A stretch of 64,000 bases of DNA from positions 62,001-126,000 of the forward strand of contig JAHQIW010006966.1 of assembly GCA_019055375.1 (NCBI GenBank). The letters run 5' to 3'. The notes under the pieces were generated by a model. The model worked only from the letters and a program-made list of their open reading frames with translations. It ran no database searches and was not told the DNA's origin. Both the position numbers and the translations under genes were made by a program. Source of the DNA: Parelaphostrongylus tenuis. Taxonomy: Eukaryota > Nematoda > Chromadorea > Rhabditida > Metastrongylidae. Of the stretch, positions 9,980 to 22,700 are shown one piece after another; the stretch's first letter is position 1, and every line of letters starts with the position of its first letter.

Positions 9980-9995
9980 TTAATCGGTATGGTTA

Positions 9996-10979
9996 TCTTT
10001 GGGTACGGTATAGAATGAGAGAATATCAAAACTAGAAGATAAATGCCGTACTTGTGTTTGATATAAATGACCATCCTTATCAAAAAATGTTTACAACAAT
10101 TTGATTGCATATGTAAGTGGATTCTTCACTCTCAAAAGATTGGCATGTTTAAGAAGCTAACAGGCATAAGAGGAAGATCATGTAGGTTTCGTACAAGTTA
10201 AAGAGTCACTGAAAATATGTGATGCATTGAGTAATAGAACGATAAATTCGAGAAACTAGTACACCGTTATTCTTTTCGGCTCATACGACGGTGCACCGTG
10301 TGTACCGTGTTCGGTCTGCATAGCAACCGCATTCGAAGCACAACAATCAAAACGGCACATTATCAAGAAATGGCCGCTGTCGTGAGAGAGTTGAATATTT
10401 TTGTTTCAAAATCGCTGAAATTCATGAATACATCTGCAACTAATTAGAAAGGAAGGCGCATATAACAGGAAATATAAATGATATGCTTTGTTTTCCTGAC
10501 CGTTCCCATAACGATGCGTCATCAGATTTGTGTTTTGACTACAAATTTACCTTCAAGCGATGACCAGGAATCAGCGTTTTTTTCCACATACGTGTCTGCT
10601 TCGAGATAATATGATGTCGAACTTGATTTTTACCGGAAGAGTGCCAATCCCGCAAAATTTGTGTCTGCATATGAAGCTTTCATCTTGTTGGAATATAACT
10701 ATATATTCAATTCACATTTTAATTCTTGAAGGGAGAACATTATATGTTGACAAAGAAACGTTATTTGTTGAATAACTGAGGGAGGCTTAGCGCATTTCGC
10801 AGAATTTTGATCAAAGTTTGGTTGACCGTTTAATGGATGGTGTAATCTGAACGTGATTTTATGGGCACCAAAATCAGTACTTATTTAGTAAAGGATAATT
10901 AGTATAAGCACGGCGAACTGACTTCCAGGTAGTTATTTTGTTCGGTACGATCTTTTTGTTTTGGTGAAAAACAAAAGGA
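9996..10979. other. No recognised feature
   Basis: AT-rich sequence without convincing exon, repeat or RNA gene. A GTGCACCGTG/GTGTACCGTG motif at about 10290-10312 has a loose counterpart near 9325-9390, too short to classify. Confidence 0.45.
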
Positions 10980-11025
10980 TGTAAAGTCTCTGAGAATGTT
11001 TAGTGTCTTCTCGTAATTGTACGTC

Positions 11026-11073
11026 AGAACCATACGTACGTTTCGGCGGTGTCGCCCGCTTCATCAGTGGCCT
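11026..11073 (-). ncRNA. Type I hammerhead ribozyme, core intact
   Basis: On the minus strand the core CTGATGA is at 11067-11061, stem II GCGG/CCGC encloses loop GCGACA, GAAAC is at 11044-11040, and stem III is the palindrome CGTACG. The cleavage triplet is GTA ending at 11033, followed by TGG that pairs with CCA at 11070-11068, with two further G-T pairs in stem I. All invariant core bases are present. Stem III is very short, as in hammerheads of Penelope-like elements and retrozymes, which are thought to cleave better as dimers. Confidence 0.75.
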
Positions 11074-11263
11074 AAGCCCTACACTGAACCACATTTTATA
11101 GCAGCGGTGAGGAGACGAGGTTTGATAATAGTTGGCGAGATCGGTTTCAACACATTCACTATCAACCATAATTCATCGGCCGAAAAAATGATGATAACAC
11201 AATATAACGTGCTACTACCATAAATACGTCTCCCTGTCCCTGCTATAAAATAGTGTGGAGCGT

Positions 11264-11308
11264 AGGCCACTGAGAAAGCGGGCGATACCACCGAAACCTA
11301 CGTATGGC
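11264..11308 (+). ncRNA. Degenerate hammerhead ribozyme, right arm
   Basis: Mirror copy of the left-arm ribozyme. Stem I GGCCA (11265-11269) pairs with TGGCT (11305-11309), GAAAC is at 11293 and CTACGTA leads to the cleavage site after 11304. The first core strand reads CTGAGAA and stem II has lost a G-C pair, so it is probably inactive. Confidence 0.65.
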
Positions 11309-11632
11309 TCTGACGTATGGACTACAAAAAGACTTCAAATTTTCTCACAGACTATATTAGATGATTAAAGCGAGTTCATAGAAACAGTCGATGAGACTGG
11401 TTTTCTACATATTCAGTACCAAGGAAGGAATTTGACGCAAGCATAGAGATCTGTGTATTGTCACGAACCAAACGTGATGATGTATGTGAAGCGCAATGGT
11501 TCAAAATAAGCGGCGATCGAAAGTCACGTGCATCTGTTTAGTATAAACAATGATTTAGGCGGCCCTCTGTTGAACGACTTTTGTGGTAGTTATATGCTAG
11601 ATGGCGGCAAATTTATAAAACGATCTCATTAG

Positions 11633-12190
11633 CTGGACAGGAATTTTTCATAGGAGCGTTAAAAATCATTTGAAAGCTCGAACCACTGGCCACAAATCCA
11701 CGACGCTGGTTTTTCAAAACACCATTTTTTGGCGCTCTAGCATTCAGAATAACATACCACGCGTATAACTGCTGAGAACACGAAAAGCATATCAGCGTGT
11801 AGAATTTACCATATCAGTAAACAAGGTCGTAGAAAATGTAAAACTCGATCGATGTTCCCTGCTAATTGGTATCTGCAGAAAATAAGCACAAAGTTGGAAT
11901 CACTGAAACTTACGACATCGAATGATTACTAATAGTCTAAAGAAAGAGCTCTGTCTGGCGAGGTTTGAGGCATAAATATTTCCTTTTTCCTGCATCACCA
12001 TCAAAAGAGCTTTTCCAAAAAGCAAACACATTTTTGAGTTCCTTCAAACTAGTGCTATCAAACGAGAGTACTTGCACTCTAAGAAGGAGTTTTGTCTAAC
12101 GAAATAAATGGGAGATAAGGAAAAAAACACGTGGTCGTGTAAAAAAGTTTCAGCACTCCTATGAAAAGTTCCTGCCCAGCGAATGAGATT
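11633..12190. mobile_element. M1 inverted-repeat element, shorter copy
   Basis: The left end GCTGGACAGGAATTTTTC and the right end GAAAAGTTCCTGCCCAGCGA are inverted repeats. Interior landmarks GAACACGAAAAGCATATC, TACGACATCGAATGATT and GAAAGAGCTCTGTC are shared with the other copies. Confidence 0.75.
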
Positions 12191-12802
12191 GGTTTATAAG
12201 TTTGTCTTCATCTAACATAAAAGCAACCTCTTTTCATTAGTTTTAACTGTGTTTTTAAGATTGCGTATCTCCTATCTCGTTTGTTGATACCCGATATTGC
12301 TCTCATTTTTATGCTTCAAGTTACGACTTTCGTATACAGAGTGAATGTTGATACTTAAAAACATAAAGAAAAAATTGAGAGTAACACATTATTCTCAAGG
12401 AATATTATTTTTTTTCAAACTTGAGCCCGCTGTGGCTCACGATGTCCGAAATGGATCTAGGCAGCGCTAGTTTGGTATTTCTTCCCTCAAAAATGATTGC
12501 TAACGGTTCGGCAACATCACCTTTGTTGAAACGAATCCGTTTCACGTCTAACCATATTTTGTAGTAACTAATATTTTCTAGTTCTAATAACATTTGACTT
12601 GAAAATCAAAACAAAATTCTACCTGTTAAGAAAAATCCACCCAATTCACTCCTTATTAGAGTAAAAGGATCCGTATGTTGTCACGCACTATGAACAATGA
12701 ACCTTACTCAGATCAAAAGAGTCTGAGATAAAGTATCATATCATCTGTGATATTCGAACACGGTTCTTTCTGATTAGGAGGGGACAATGAAAAAGCCATC
12801 TC
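12191..12802. other. No recognised feature
   Basis: Spacer between two M1 elements. AT-rich, with short open frames only. Confidence 0.45.
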
Positions 12803-13535
12803 ATTCTCCGCTGGAGAGGAACTTTTCGTAGGAGTGTTGGTAAACATTCGAAAGCTGAGACTTGAAGATACACCTCCACATCACCGGTATTCTCAGAAGA
12901 CTTTCTGACGTTGCTACAGGAGATTTCTTGGCTCCACAACGCATATTTATCACCGAACAGAGCTTTTCTGGGGGCTATTATTAATCATTTGATATCGTAA
13001 TAGAATTTGATTCCAACGCTGCGCTTTTATTCAAAAAAATTTTTCTGAAGAGCATATGATAAAATAAGCTGCAGTACATTTGGTAATTAGTCGAATTCCC
13101 ACGTGAGAGCAACGGCGTCACGCGCGAATCACGTGTGGCCGCATCGATTTTCGGCCTATGAACGCGTAAAGAAGAGCCGCGTCAGCACTCCACGTGGCCG
13201 CCACACCCACCGCGACGTGAGTTGGCCAAATTGGTCCTTTTCCCACACATCGTATTCAACTTGTTTTAGCTGTTGCGTTGCAAAGAAACGGGTTTTTTTT
13301 GGATATAAGCACAGCAATGGTATCAGGAAACATTACGGTAACTTATGATAACTTATAGTCCAAACAGAGAGCTCTGTCCGGCGACGAATATGCACTAATT
13401 TTGTGCGGAGATTAGATCGTTAAAAAAGTGTGTTTTGATTAACCGGCGACGCAGGGCTGTATCAGAAATTTCAGCTTTTGAATGGTAACTAACGCTCCTA
13501 TGAAAAGTGCCGTTCTAGCGAATGAGGTCGGTATT
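12803..13535. mobile_element. M1 inverted-repeat element
   Basis: Begins CTGGAGAGGAACTTTTCG and ends CTCCTATGAAAAGTGCCG plus TTCTAGCGAATGAGG, the M1 ends. AAACATTCGAAAGC pairs with GCTTTTGAATGGT. The middle carries GGATATAAGCACAGC and AGAGAGCTCTGTCCGG as in other copies. The two M1 elements at 11633 and 12803 lie in the same orientation about 600 bp apart. Confidence 0.7.
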
Positions 13536-14667
13536 TCATATGTTCCTTCCTAATCAGAGAGAACCCAAACACTTCCCATCTCTATTCATTTTGAATTTTG
13601 AAATCTATCCAAGGCGCTCCAAGGGTTCTGTGCGCTGGTGTCTTTGACTCGTGCCTCAAGAATGTGACCTTCATCTTGAAATCGGCGCCGTTATGCTTTT
13701 GTATCCTCTTGCGCAGCAGATTACTTGGTCGCGGTTTCAATTGTTTACTCAGGTGTCACTTGTAGGGCATAAAGTACTTTGCCTGATTGTACCCGGTTGC
13801 ATCTCGTTTGCAACGCATGTCTTACAAGATATTAGTTTATTTCAATGGGTGAGAGATGACGAAAGCAGTACACTACTGCATTTCTAATATTTGCTTATCA
13901 ATGCCGTTTTGCAACGTAGTCAATCTGTGGAAGCTTCATCATAATTTCAACAATGGAAGTCATATTAATATAGATTATCTCTCGTGAACTTTATTCAATG
14001 AGATTTTCATCGAACAGTTCAAGACACTTATCCATGTTCCCTAGTGTATAGCAGATAACAAAAAATTATCTATGTATCAGTAGTAGAGTAACAGCTAGTG
14101 ATTGAAAACTGGAGCTTCCACTTTAGATCTGCAGAGAGTGACAATGGTTGTGCCAATTACTCTCTGACTTGCATTTGATATTTTTTATCACTTACTGATT
14201 TTGCTCCTAAGACACCTCTTAAAAGTGTCTATAACTGTTGAATCTACAAGCTTTACATAATCACTGTCCATTTTCTACAAGCATTTCGAGAACGGCTTCT
14301 ATTACGGCGTCATTCAAGACGTTTGTGTAGAGCGTGCTATCTTCGAACGACTCCATTACATGTGCACCAGTTAAACTTTGCACGATGAAGGTAGTCCAGG
14401 AAGATAGTTCACAAGGTAAGCTGGTATCAGCATCGTTATGAGGTTTAAGCGTAGAAGCAATCAAATGATACTTGTTGGTCCGCCCACGCAACAGGTGACT
14501 GGTTTGACTTCAAATTTTGAAAGTTGGTAGATGCAGGATCACCATTACAGGATTTAATCAATTTTACGTTGGCAGGTAACTGACCGTTCAAAACCAGTTG
14601 CCTTTGCCATTTTAACCTATTCTGGGTATGATTTTTAGTACTGTTTAGACTTTTACTCCTTACTTAC
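13536..14667. other. Unassigned; one open minus frame
   Basis: On the minus strand about 13577-13750 is open for 56 codons ending in TAG and reads KMKVTFLRHESKTPAHRT in its centre. The composition is protein-like but I find no splice sites or family. A second minus frame at 14261-14500 (about 78 codons) ends LEMLVENGQ; I could not join it in phase to the exons at 14668-14966. Neither is called as a gene. Confidence 0.35.
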
Positions 14668-14966
14668 AAGTTGAAACACCATCAAGATGTGTTTGTGTTA
14701 TTTCAATATCCGACTGACTAGTTAAGGGACAAAACGAAAAGATCCGAAAAGTAAATGCAACTTCTGGGTTATTGCGTATGCGATAACACTCATGCGACAA
14801 ACCCTAGTTTCGCTTTTGTTTCGGAATGGAAACGCCTGTTTTTTCATGTGCCCATTTTGACACCTATGATCGTCAAAATCAGCGGAACACCCTCACTTGG
14901 ACAGCGCTTGCCATATTCTCTGCGGTGAACCAGTGATCGGTCGACTCAAAGAACTTTAGATAATTA
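14668..14966 (-). CDS. Two consecutive exon-like segments, unknown product
   Basis: Minus strand. Exon A, 14897-14966, follows acceptor CATAG, is open for 23 codons reading NYLKFFESTDHWFTAENM in its centre, and ends at donor CAA/GTGAGG in phase 0. Exon B, 14668-14713, follows acceptor AGTCAG, continues in phase for 15 codons (SDIEITQTHLDGVST) and ends at a strong GTAAGT donor. The two join without a frameshift. I could not find the next exon in phase and recognise no family. It lies downstream of the SAMHD1-like gene on the same strand, so a downstream gene, possibly in an operon, is conceivable. It could also be chance. Confidence 0.3.
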
Positions 14967-16708
14967 CTATGCACCAAAATGAATTATCGGAAAGACATGA
15001 CACTTATAGGTGCCAAACCAACCATTAGGGCAATTCCGTTATCACAACTATAGATATCAACGCCGCGACATTTATGAAAAGTGGTTTGTTTCAAGTTAGA
15101 AGCATTTCAGTGCACTTGTGGAATAAATGAGGTCCAACTATGGAAGGTGAGGAAGTGCTAATATCTCATTGAACAATTACTGGTGCTTTCAAACCGTTTG
15201 AAATGAGCATATGGTACGCCGATTGTGCAACTTTTTCTGACCGCCACTTATTCTTCTAATAACGTCTGATTGTATCGCCGTGCAATTATATCATATTCTT
15301 TAAATCACATGCAGCAGACATGTGTTTCTTGCACGTTTCGCGAACTGCATTTTCTAGAGCTTTGCATGTGTTGCTCTTCATATGCAAAAATTTTTTTATT
15401 TATTACTATGAAAGTAGTTGATTGCGATTTCTATGGAGAACACTCAGCCTCCTCTATAGAACGTTTCCTAATTGAATAGTTGATACTATCGCTAGCCAGC
15501 AACAGTAGCTGAAATCTAATCTCTGCAGATTGAAGAGTTTATCGGCGTTGAAAATAAGGAAGATTGCAGACGTCCTTCTGGTACTGACAGACGACAAATT
15601 GCCTTTGATGGAAGGAAATGCTTTATAAATGTTGGAGACCACTTAGAAATAGTCGGTGTGAGCATATAAACAGTTATGGAACTGCTAACGAAAATTCTAA
15701 AGGCAAGAACTGTTTAAAAATGGATGCCGTTGAAAGACAACACGTTGCATAATCGGCATTGCAAAGATGAACGAACTGGACTACAAAACTCTGCTTCATC
15801 CTTCACGCTGGCCAAGCTTCCCGTCTCTCAACTACTATTTCTTCATGCACATCAAATATACTTTATAGATCGAATCGAGGTCTCAACTGCCTTCAACAAT
15901 TGCACAGCCTCTGGACGGTTAAAATATCATTCAACGGAAATGAGTGAATCATTTTTCTTCGGCAGTAGTGCTTATACTCTGACACTTTTCATGCAACTCG
16001 ATAAAGTTTATTCTGATAAGATATATGGCAGTTTAAAGCTTCGGGTTCAAATCCTGATCTAATCTCCAAACAACAAAATATACAAATTGTTTCGCATTTA
16101 TGTGATAATGCTTTTCAAAATCCTAACATTTCTCCTAGATATAGCCCTCGTAACAATCATAGAACTCTAAAAGATAAAGCAAACTTGAAAACATCATACT
16201 ATCCTGAGAATTAGTTTTTAAATACATCATTGCTTCTTCATTCATTCTTGTCGCTTCATCAATGATTGATACATTATATACAATACTGCTTGAGTTAGTT
16301 CACGGCGATAGGCTTCGTCTCTGAAGGACTTTTTTCACGAAACTCTGACTTTGGTAATAATCGTTCCCAAATTAAGTCACCTGTATGTTGGGCATGCGGA
16401 ATCCTGACCTTGTTACGACAAGGTTGAAAGCTTCGCAAAGTTGAGATCGTTGCTTGTTTGACAAGGAACGATCCACATATAAGCCTATTGACCAGATCGC
16501 CGCTTCTTCAGGCACTTTCAGGCGGAGCTGAAGATTAGTTATCTCGTCAAGGGTAATTTACACAAATCATGGAAGCTGTTATACTGTGCATGAAGCTACC
16601 CATCGTGTGATATCAAGGTACACTCATTGGTTGAGTCACCGCAATAATCACTTCCGTATAGAAGTGACACAGAGTTGTTCGAGGATATGAAATTTGTAGA
16701 AGGATGAA
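14967..16708. other. Downstream region of the SAMHD1-like gene
   Basis: Should contain the 3' UTR of the minus-strand gene ending at 16709. No canonical AATAAA was found close to the stop. A perfect B-box-like GGTTCAAATCC at 16045 lacks an A box at the right distance. Open frames are short. Confidence 0.4.
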
Positions 16709-19700
16709 TCAATGACGAACCCATTCCTCATCAACATATCGTGCGACAACATCGCCGTTGGACTTGTTGTCATACAACAATACTCTCGTCATTGGATGCG
16801 ATCTGCCATCCAGACCACGATGTATTTCCCGTGCCTAGAACACATTGTTTATAAGACTACAAATTACCACTTCGATCGCTAACATATTTACAGAGTTTGG
16901 CACATCCTCAAAGAAACGACTTTGCTAAATTGGTTAATCCAATTGGGACGGCAGTTCATCGCTCACGCAGCGCAATTGGCAAGCGATAAATCCATTCTTT
17001 TTGATTCAAAAGAGAAACCACAAAAAGTTAGATATGCTGAAAAAAAAACTGTAGACACTTGACTCGAATCACCGTGGTTCTGAAGTAAGCGATGACTCCG
17101 AAACGCTATCCGTTACTGAAATGATATAAAAAACCACTTGTGGTCTATTTAAAGAATAGAGACACTGGCTCTTCTTGACCTAAAGTTCAATCAAGTCTAG
17201 ATATGGTTGGTTTCAGCTTAGCGCTAGTAAAGTGATCAAAAGATTACCGATATCTCCCAACGAAAAGAAATTTGAGAGTATGTAACTCACCAAGATCATA
17301 ACCGACTCTTCTTGGAAGTCTTCACCGATGGTTTTTGCAAGTTCTTGGCTAACACATCTCTGAAGCAGAACATCACTTGATCATGAAACCGAAAATGAAC
17401 AGCAATGACTGACACCACTCAATACTAATTTCATCTGCGGAGGACAAATCTAGTTGCTTTTTCTCGCAACACTACTTAGTCCTCCTAAAGCACTTCTAGA
17501 AGTAATAACTTATACTTATTATACTTGCACATATTATCATACTTATTATACTTACTTATACTACTTACTTATTATACTTATCATTACTTATAACTTATAT
17601 AACTTTTTGTGACTTGTATTAAAGACTGAGTTCGCCTACAAAAGACTTACCTGAAGTTCATCCAAGCCTTTGTTGCTCCCACCATTCATGAGATTAAGCT
17701 GAAGCAACAGTTAGTACTGAAGGAGCACGGTCAGTACCAATGTCATAACATAGCAATGGATAAAAAAGAAATAATGACTATCTGCTATACAAAGACTTTC
17801 TTACACCAACTAAGTCTATTTATCAAGTATACCTGTAGAATACGTGATAGAAAGAACTGGTGGAGTTGCGGTGTCAAAACATACGTAAAATATGATCAAT
17901 GCAAAAAATGTGGCACTTTAGTGAATTTTCGAAAAAGAGATCGAAAAACGTCACAGGGTCCTCAAAAGTCTCCAATTTTTTTCCAACATTCAAGTCTTCG
18001 ATGTTTCGTGAAAACGAGCAAGTTTCACACAGATGTGCCTTTGTAATAAACTGAAGGAAAGATGCTAACATAAAAGTCTTACCGGAGCAACATACGATGG
18101 GCCACATTCCACATGTTCGAGCTTTTTCGGAATATTTCTGCTTTCAATATTTCTTAGAATTTCTTGAGCTTTAAGCATTCCAGGCGAGGTCGAAATCGTA
18201 ATCTAAAAGATGCGCTATGGTCCAGCATAATGAGATGAGAAATCCAATAAAACAATCGTCGGAATAAAACTTGGTGAACTTCATTTTTCAAAAAACTTGT
18301 GTTCATAACGGCCAAAATTTACTTATTTTCATTCTGATTATTGTGCTCTTGTTGGGCACTTTTTATCTAGGACACATTCTATGACTGGCATAAACTGCAG
18401 TCAAATAGCACATAGTTGACGTATAAATGCGCGTCTGTGAATCCGACCGTTTCAAAAACGTCAAATGCCAACTTATAGTTGAGGATGAGAGAAATTGAAG
18501 AATGAAAGATCCTTAGCGCAGAGCTTTCTATAAATCCGCATTTGAAATAAAAATTCCGAAATCGACCAAACAAAAAATTCAATCGTTTGATTCCTACATC
18601 TCTCAATATGGCATCACTTGTTTTAAGAAAAGCCTCCAAGTTCTGAGTGACCGCAGACAGTGAATAGGGCACACCATCGTCGCCCATGTAATGCAAATGG
18701 GCATCGGCCAACATCAACGCTTTTATTAGCCTGAAGAAAGGTTTCTCTCTATTCAATTCACTAGCGGACAAACTGAGAGCTGTACAAAAGAGAAGTGGTA
18801 AGTAAGTAGTTGAAAGCCATCGAAATAATAATATCATACTTAATAAATCAGAGAAAAAGTGGGGATAGAGGATGTAAAGACTCACATGGCCTGTATAACT
18901 ACGACAACACGATGTTGATAGACGAGATTGTGCAATATTTGACGAGACTCACACACGAATAGTATAATATCAGCCACCTAGAAATGTGAAACAAGCTGAT
19001 TGAAATTGTTGTGAGTTCCGAATGTACCTAATAAAATCAGTTGGAACATAAGAAATTTTGAGTGTTGATGTGAGCCCTAAATTTAGTTCTAAATGGACAA
19101 AACGTGGTGCTTTGCCCTTGGGAGCATATAGCACAGTGGTTATAGGTGCCCTGCAATACATGAATCTCGTCGGTTCCATCCCACGCCTAGGGAACATAGT
19201 CTTTCATCCTTCCTGAATTCGGAAATTGGTACCCCAGATGTCTGAGAGATAGCAGCACTGACTTGATACTTCTTCAAATCTCTTCAAGCTATTATATGTG
19301 CAAATTACGCATAGAAACACCCTCTAACGGTCATGGAGACTCTCCTAGGGTTTGATCGACGGCGAGAGCTTAATCATTATCCTTCCCATTACCCTTAAGA
19401 GATATGAAGACTAATCGTAAGATTTGCTGTCGTTGTACCAATCACAATTGTGTTTGAATTCAGAATTTGAGGGGCAAAGTAGGATAATTTCTTTCAAAAC
19501 ACAAACATTAGTAAATCTCTTTATTGACAATCTGTATACGCTGTTTTGAGCTTTCAAGGAAATCACTCGCCACCATCATTTAGCTTCTCTATAAGAAGAA
19601 CCCCACACTTTTCAACTTATGACCTAGTCCATATCCAAACTTGCCCCTTTCTATGTGAATCGAAGGCGTTCTTGGATCTGGGTATGATTTTGAAACGACT

Positions 19701-22700
19701 CATTTTATTATAGCAAGCAACGATGAAGAGAGGAGTTAATGGTACTCGAAAATTTAATTTTCTTTGTGATATTAGGATTTTGAGCTCTAAAGGTGTACAT
19801 ATATGAAAACTTAGAGACAGAAAGATTATAGACAACGAAGCTAGTTTTTATATCCATATTTACGTCTTAGAAAACTGGTCTTTATATAAAAGAAATGTTA
19901 AACTGGATATGAAAGCTAGATGACTAAGAAACCGGTTAAATGCTAACACGAAGATGAATTTTCTATCAAGTATAGAATATAAATCATCAGTCGTACGTGT
20001 GGCCTACATATTGGCTAACGGTGGCCTACCAGTCTACCACTACATCATTTCACTGTTGTCATTTTCCCAAAAAAGGCTCGTATCAATTATCTCACTATGA
20101 ACATTTGGAGTGATTGGTAACGCGAAACGCGAGATTCAATCAACGACTACATGCGTTGTAAAGCACCTATAACCACTACGCCACACACTTCTACACTGTT
20201 TCTGCTACTTAGGAACATTTATTATTATCTAACTCTTTCAGTACTGCGTTTGTCATATTCGATATAGGATATTTTAGAGATCTTTTCTCATTGGACACAA
20301 ATTTTCAATAGACTTTTAGTTGTCGTTGGCGAACTTGAGAAACAGTGATTCCAATATTTTACTTTTCTTCCGGAGAAGTCTTTACACCGCGCTGTAGCAA
20401 CCAAACGGAAGTTTCGTTTCACCTTCGAAACGCATTTTTTCTGCTCGGCAAGATTTTGGGGATGGCTCCTCACTAGACTCATAGTAGTCATTCAATAGCT
20501 TGGAAAACGGCATAAGCTTGCTTTCTTTTAACGTTCTTAAAAGCCCTTTTAGTGAGCTTTAGATTTGAAAGGAGATTACGTTTTACTCTTGCAGTAGTTA
20601 GCCCACCGTTCGACTTCACACCACATTTGCCTGGTAAGATAAATACCAAACGTTATTACACATAGAACGATATATCACAGTCCCTCCTACATTTCTAACT
20701 TGGAAACCGTATTTTTTATAAATCTAAAACAAAGAGAAAATTTCCAATAATATAGCAAAAAATCGCTCGAAGCTCACACTGCGATGCGCGCAGCGACTTC
20801 TACTGCGGTAGAGAAAGGGCGCCCTTCTCGTTGTTTGATTGCAAATTTTACATCTTTTCAAACAATTTGTTACTTCTTCTAATATTATGAAAACTCCATG
20901 ATTCACCATACACGCTTATACGTTCTTGGTGCACATACATTTCCTATGTGTGAAGAAAATTCTAAGAGTGGAACGTAATAATTTTTTCTTGCAACATCGC
21001 ACTATTCCTAGTCCGGTGGAATTGTCCTTCCGTGCTCCACTGTGATATAAAATAAGCATTTCCACTTTTGATTTTACCTTAGCTAAGAATTCGCAATAAG
21101 AGTTCGCGTTGTTGCCGCTTACTTCTAACATGGTTTCCTGAACGTTCCCACACTTATAGTTTATCTTTACGACGTTCTGTGTTCATAGCTGTTCACTTTC
21201 GGATAAACTTTCGACTTCGGATCCGTTCTATTTGACCAACACTAGCTTCAAATTCGACTCCAAATTCTCTTCCTTAGACAAAAATTCTATATAATGCTTA
21301 AACTAGCTCCATTTAACTGAAATCATCGAAATATTACCCAATTCAAAATCTGACCTTCTTTGCGTAGCAGATACGCGGAAATCCACGCCGTGGATCGGGC
21401 AGTACCCTTGCATTTTCCATAAGCCGCTCGAGATTGCTCTAAATATAAATCTAAATCCATATGTGCATTTTATCCGGCATGCGTAAAAGATTGAACATTC
21501 TGTGCCACTCAATTTATCAGAGCACCCTGAACGTGACTCCGATGAATTATAGAGATAATTTGCTGCCTATTTAGACTGAACGATGACTGAAGAGGGCCTC
21601 CCGATTTATCGTACTAGTTTTTTTTCTATGCTCTTTTAGGCGGATATAACATTGTTTGACTAATTCCGTTGATATATATGACCTCGTATACCTTAGACAT
21701 CATAGGTATAGTACGCTCAAACTTGATAAATCAGAGGTTTGTTGCGACCAAACTCATACAGGCTTCGTCCCCGCAATTAGGAAAAAATACATATGTCATT
21801 GTTACACAGATGGTCGTAGAGTCTTTTCCACGGTGACTGGCTATCTTCCATTTGATATCTATGACCGCTTTCACGTACGTACAGATTTTGCACGACAAAT
21901 CGACGCTGGTATAAATGAACAAACTGCGCACACATGAATACTCAAACAATAATTCATGAATGTACTTAGAGGTAGATACAGAAGGTCAATACGCGCCGCA
22001 TGGTTGTGATACTGACCGGCTGAGGTTCCCTCAGTGAAGTACAATTGTTTGAGACATGTCCTCATCTTCTCCTGGCCTGAATTTATATCTTAGCGGATCT
22101 CCTCAGTTCTTTCATTCGACGCTTTGTCGCATATCGGTTTTCCAGGAAGGTCTCAAAAATTCCATTTGAGTTGTGGTGTCCCTTGTTCACGGTGTCTTCA
22201 TGGATGCAGGCGAATGTTGCCCTAATTAACTCTATTTTGTATCGGATAGCATCAGTATAGTAGCGTTCTCAGTTCCTTAGTAACACGCAATTGCTGAACT
22301 TTGTGGATTGATTCGTCGATTCCACAGTTGGTTATCGGGAGCTTGGTAGTGATAATCAATCAGAGGTCGCCTCTGAATATTGATCTTTCTTTATTCCCAT
22401 GAAGACTAATGCATACAATAACTGCCGTAGAAGGCTACTTGTACTCGCATATCTGCAGCTATATGGAACTCCTCTTATCCATTAGCATCTAATTTAGAAG
22501 AAAACCAACAAATTTAATTCATGAAACACAAACCTTGTAAAAAAAGCCGCAGCAATTTGGAACTGTTTTCAACATAAGGCTTTCCTTTTACTTACTGCCT
22601 CTTTTCTTTCTGGGCAAGAAAGGACGTGAGATACAATCACAAGAATGCTGACATACGAGCAAAATAAGGTGGGCTTCTAATCCGCAATTACCCTTATCAA

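Larger units (their letters stand above)
10980..11375. mobile_element. Foldback element with hammerheads in both arms
   Basis: The left arm (about 10980-11120) is the reverse complement of the right arm (about 11222-11375), separated by roughly 100 bp. Matching landmarks are TATAAAATAGTGTGGAGC at 11245-11262 against its complement near 11080-11100, CGTCTCC at 11228 against GGAGACG at 11111, and CTGACGTA just downstream of each ribozyme. Each arm contains one hammerhead, pointing outward (minus in the left arm, plus in the right). The boundaries are approximate and no target-site duplication was found. Confidence 0.75.

Noticed and set aside
15454..15642. Exon of a second minus-strand gene near 15.5 kb
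   Set aside because: Two overlapping frames are open and the acceptor is poor, so there is no way to choose and no supporting similarity.
16041..16060. tRNA gene suggested by a perfect B box
   Set aside because: No A box, acceptor stem or D arm lies at the proper distance upstream.
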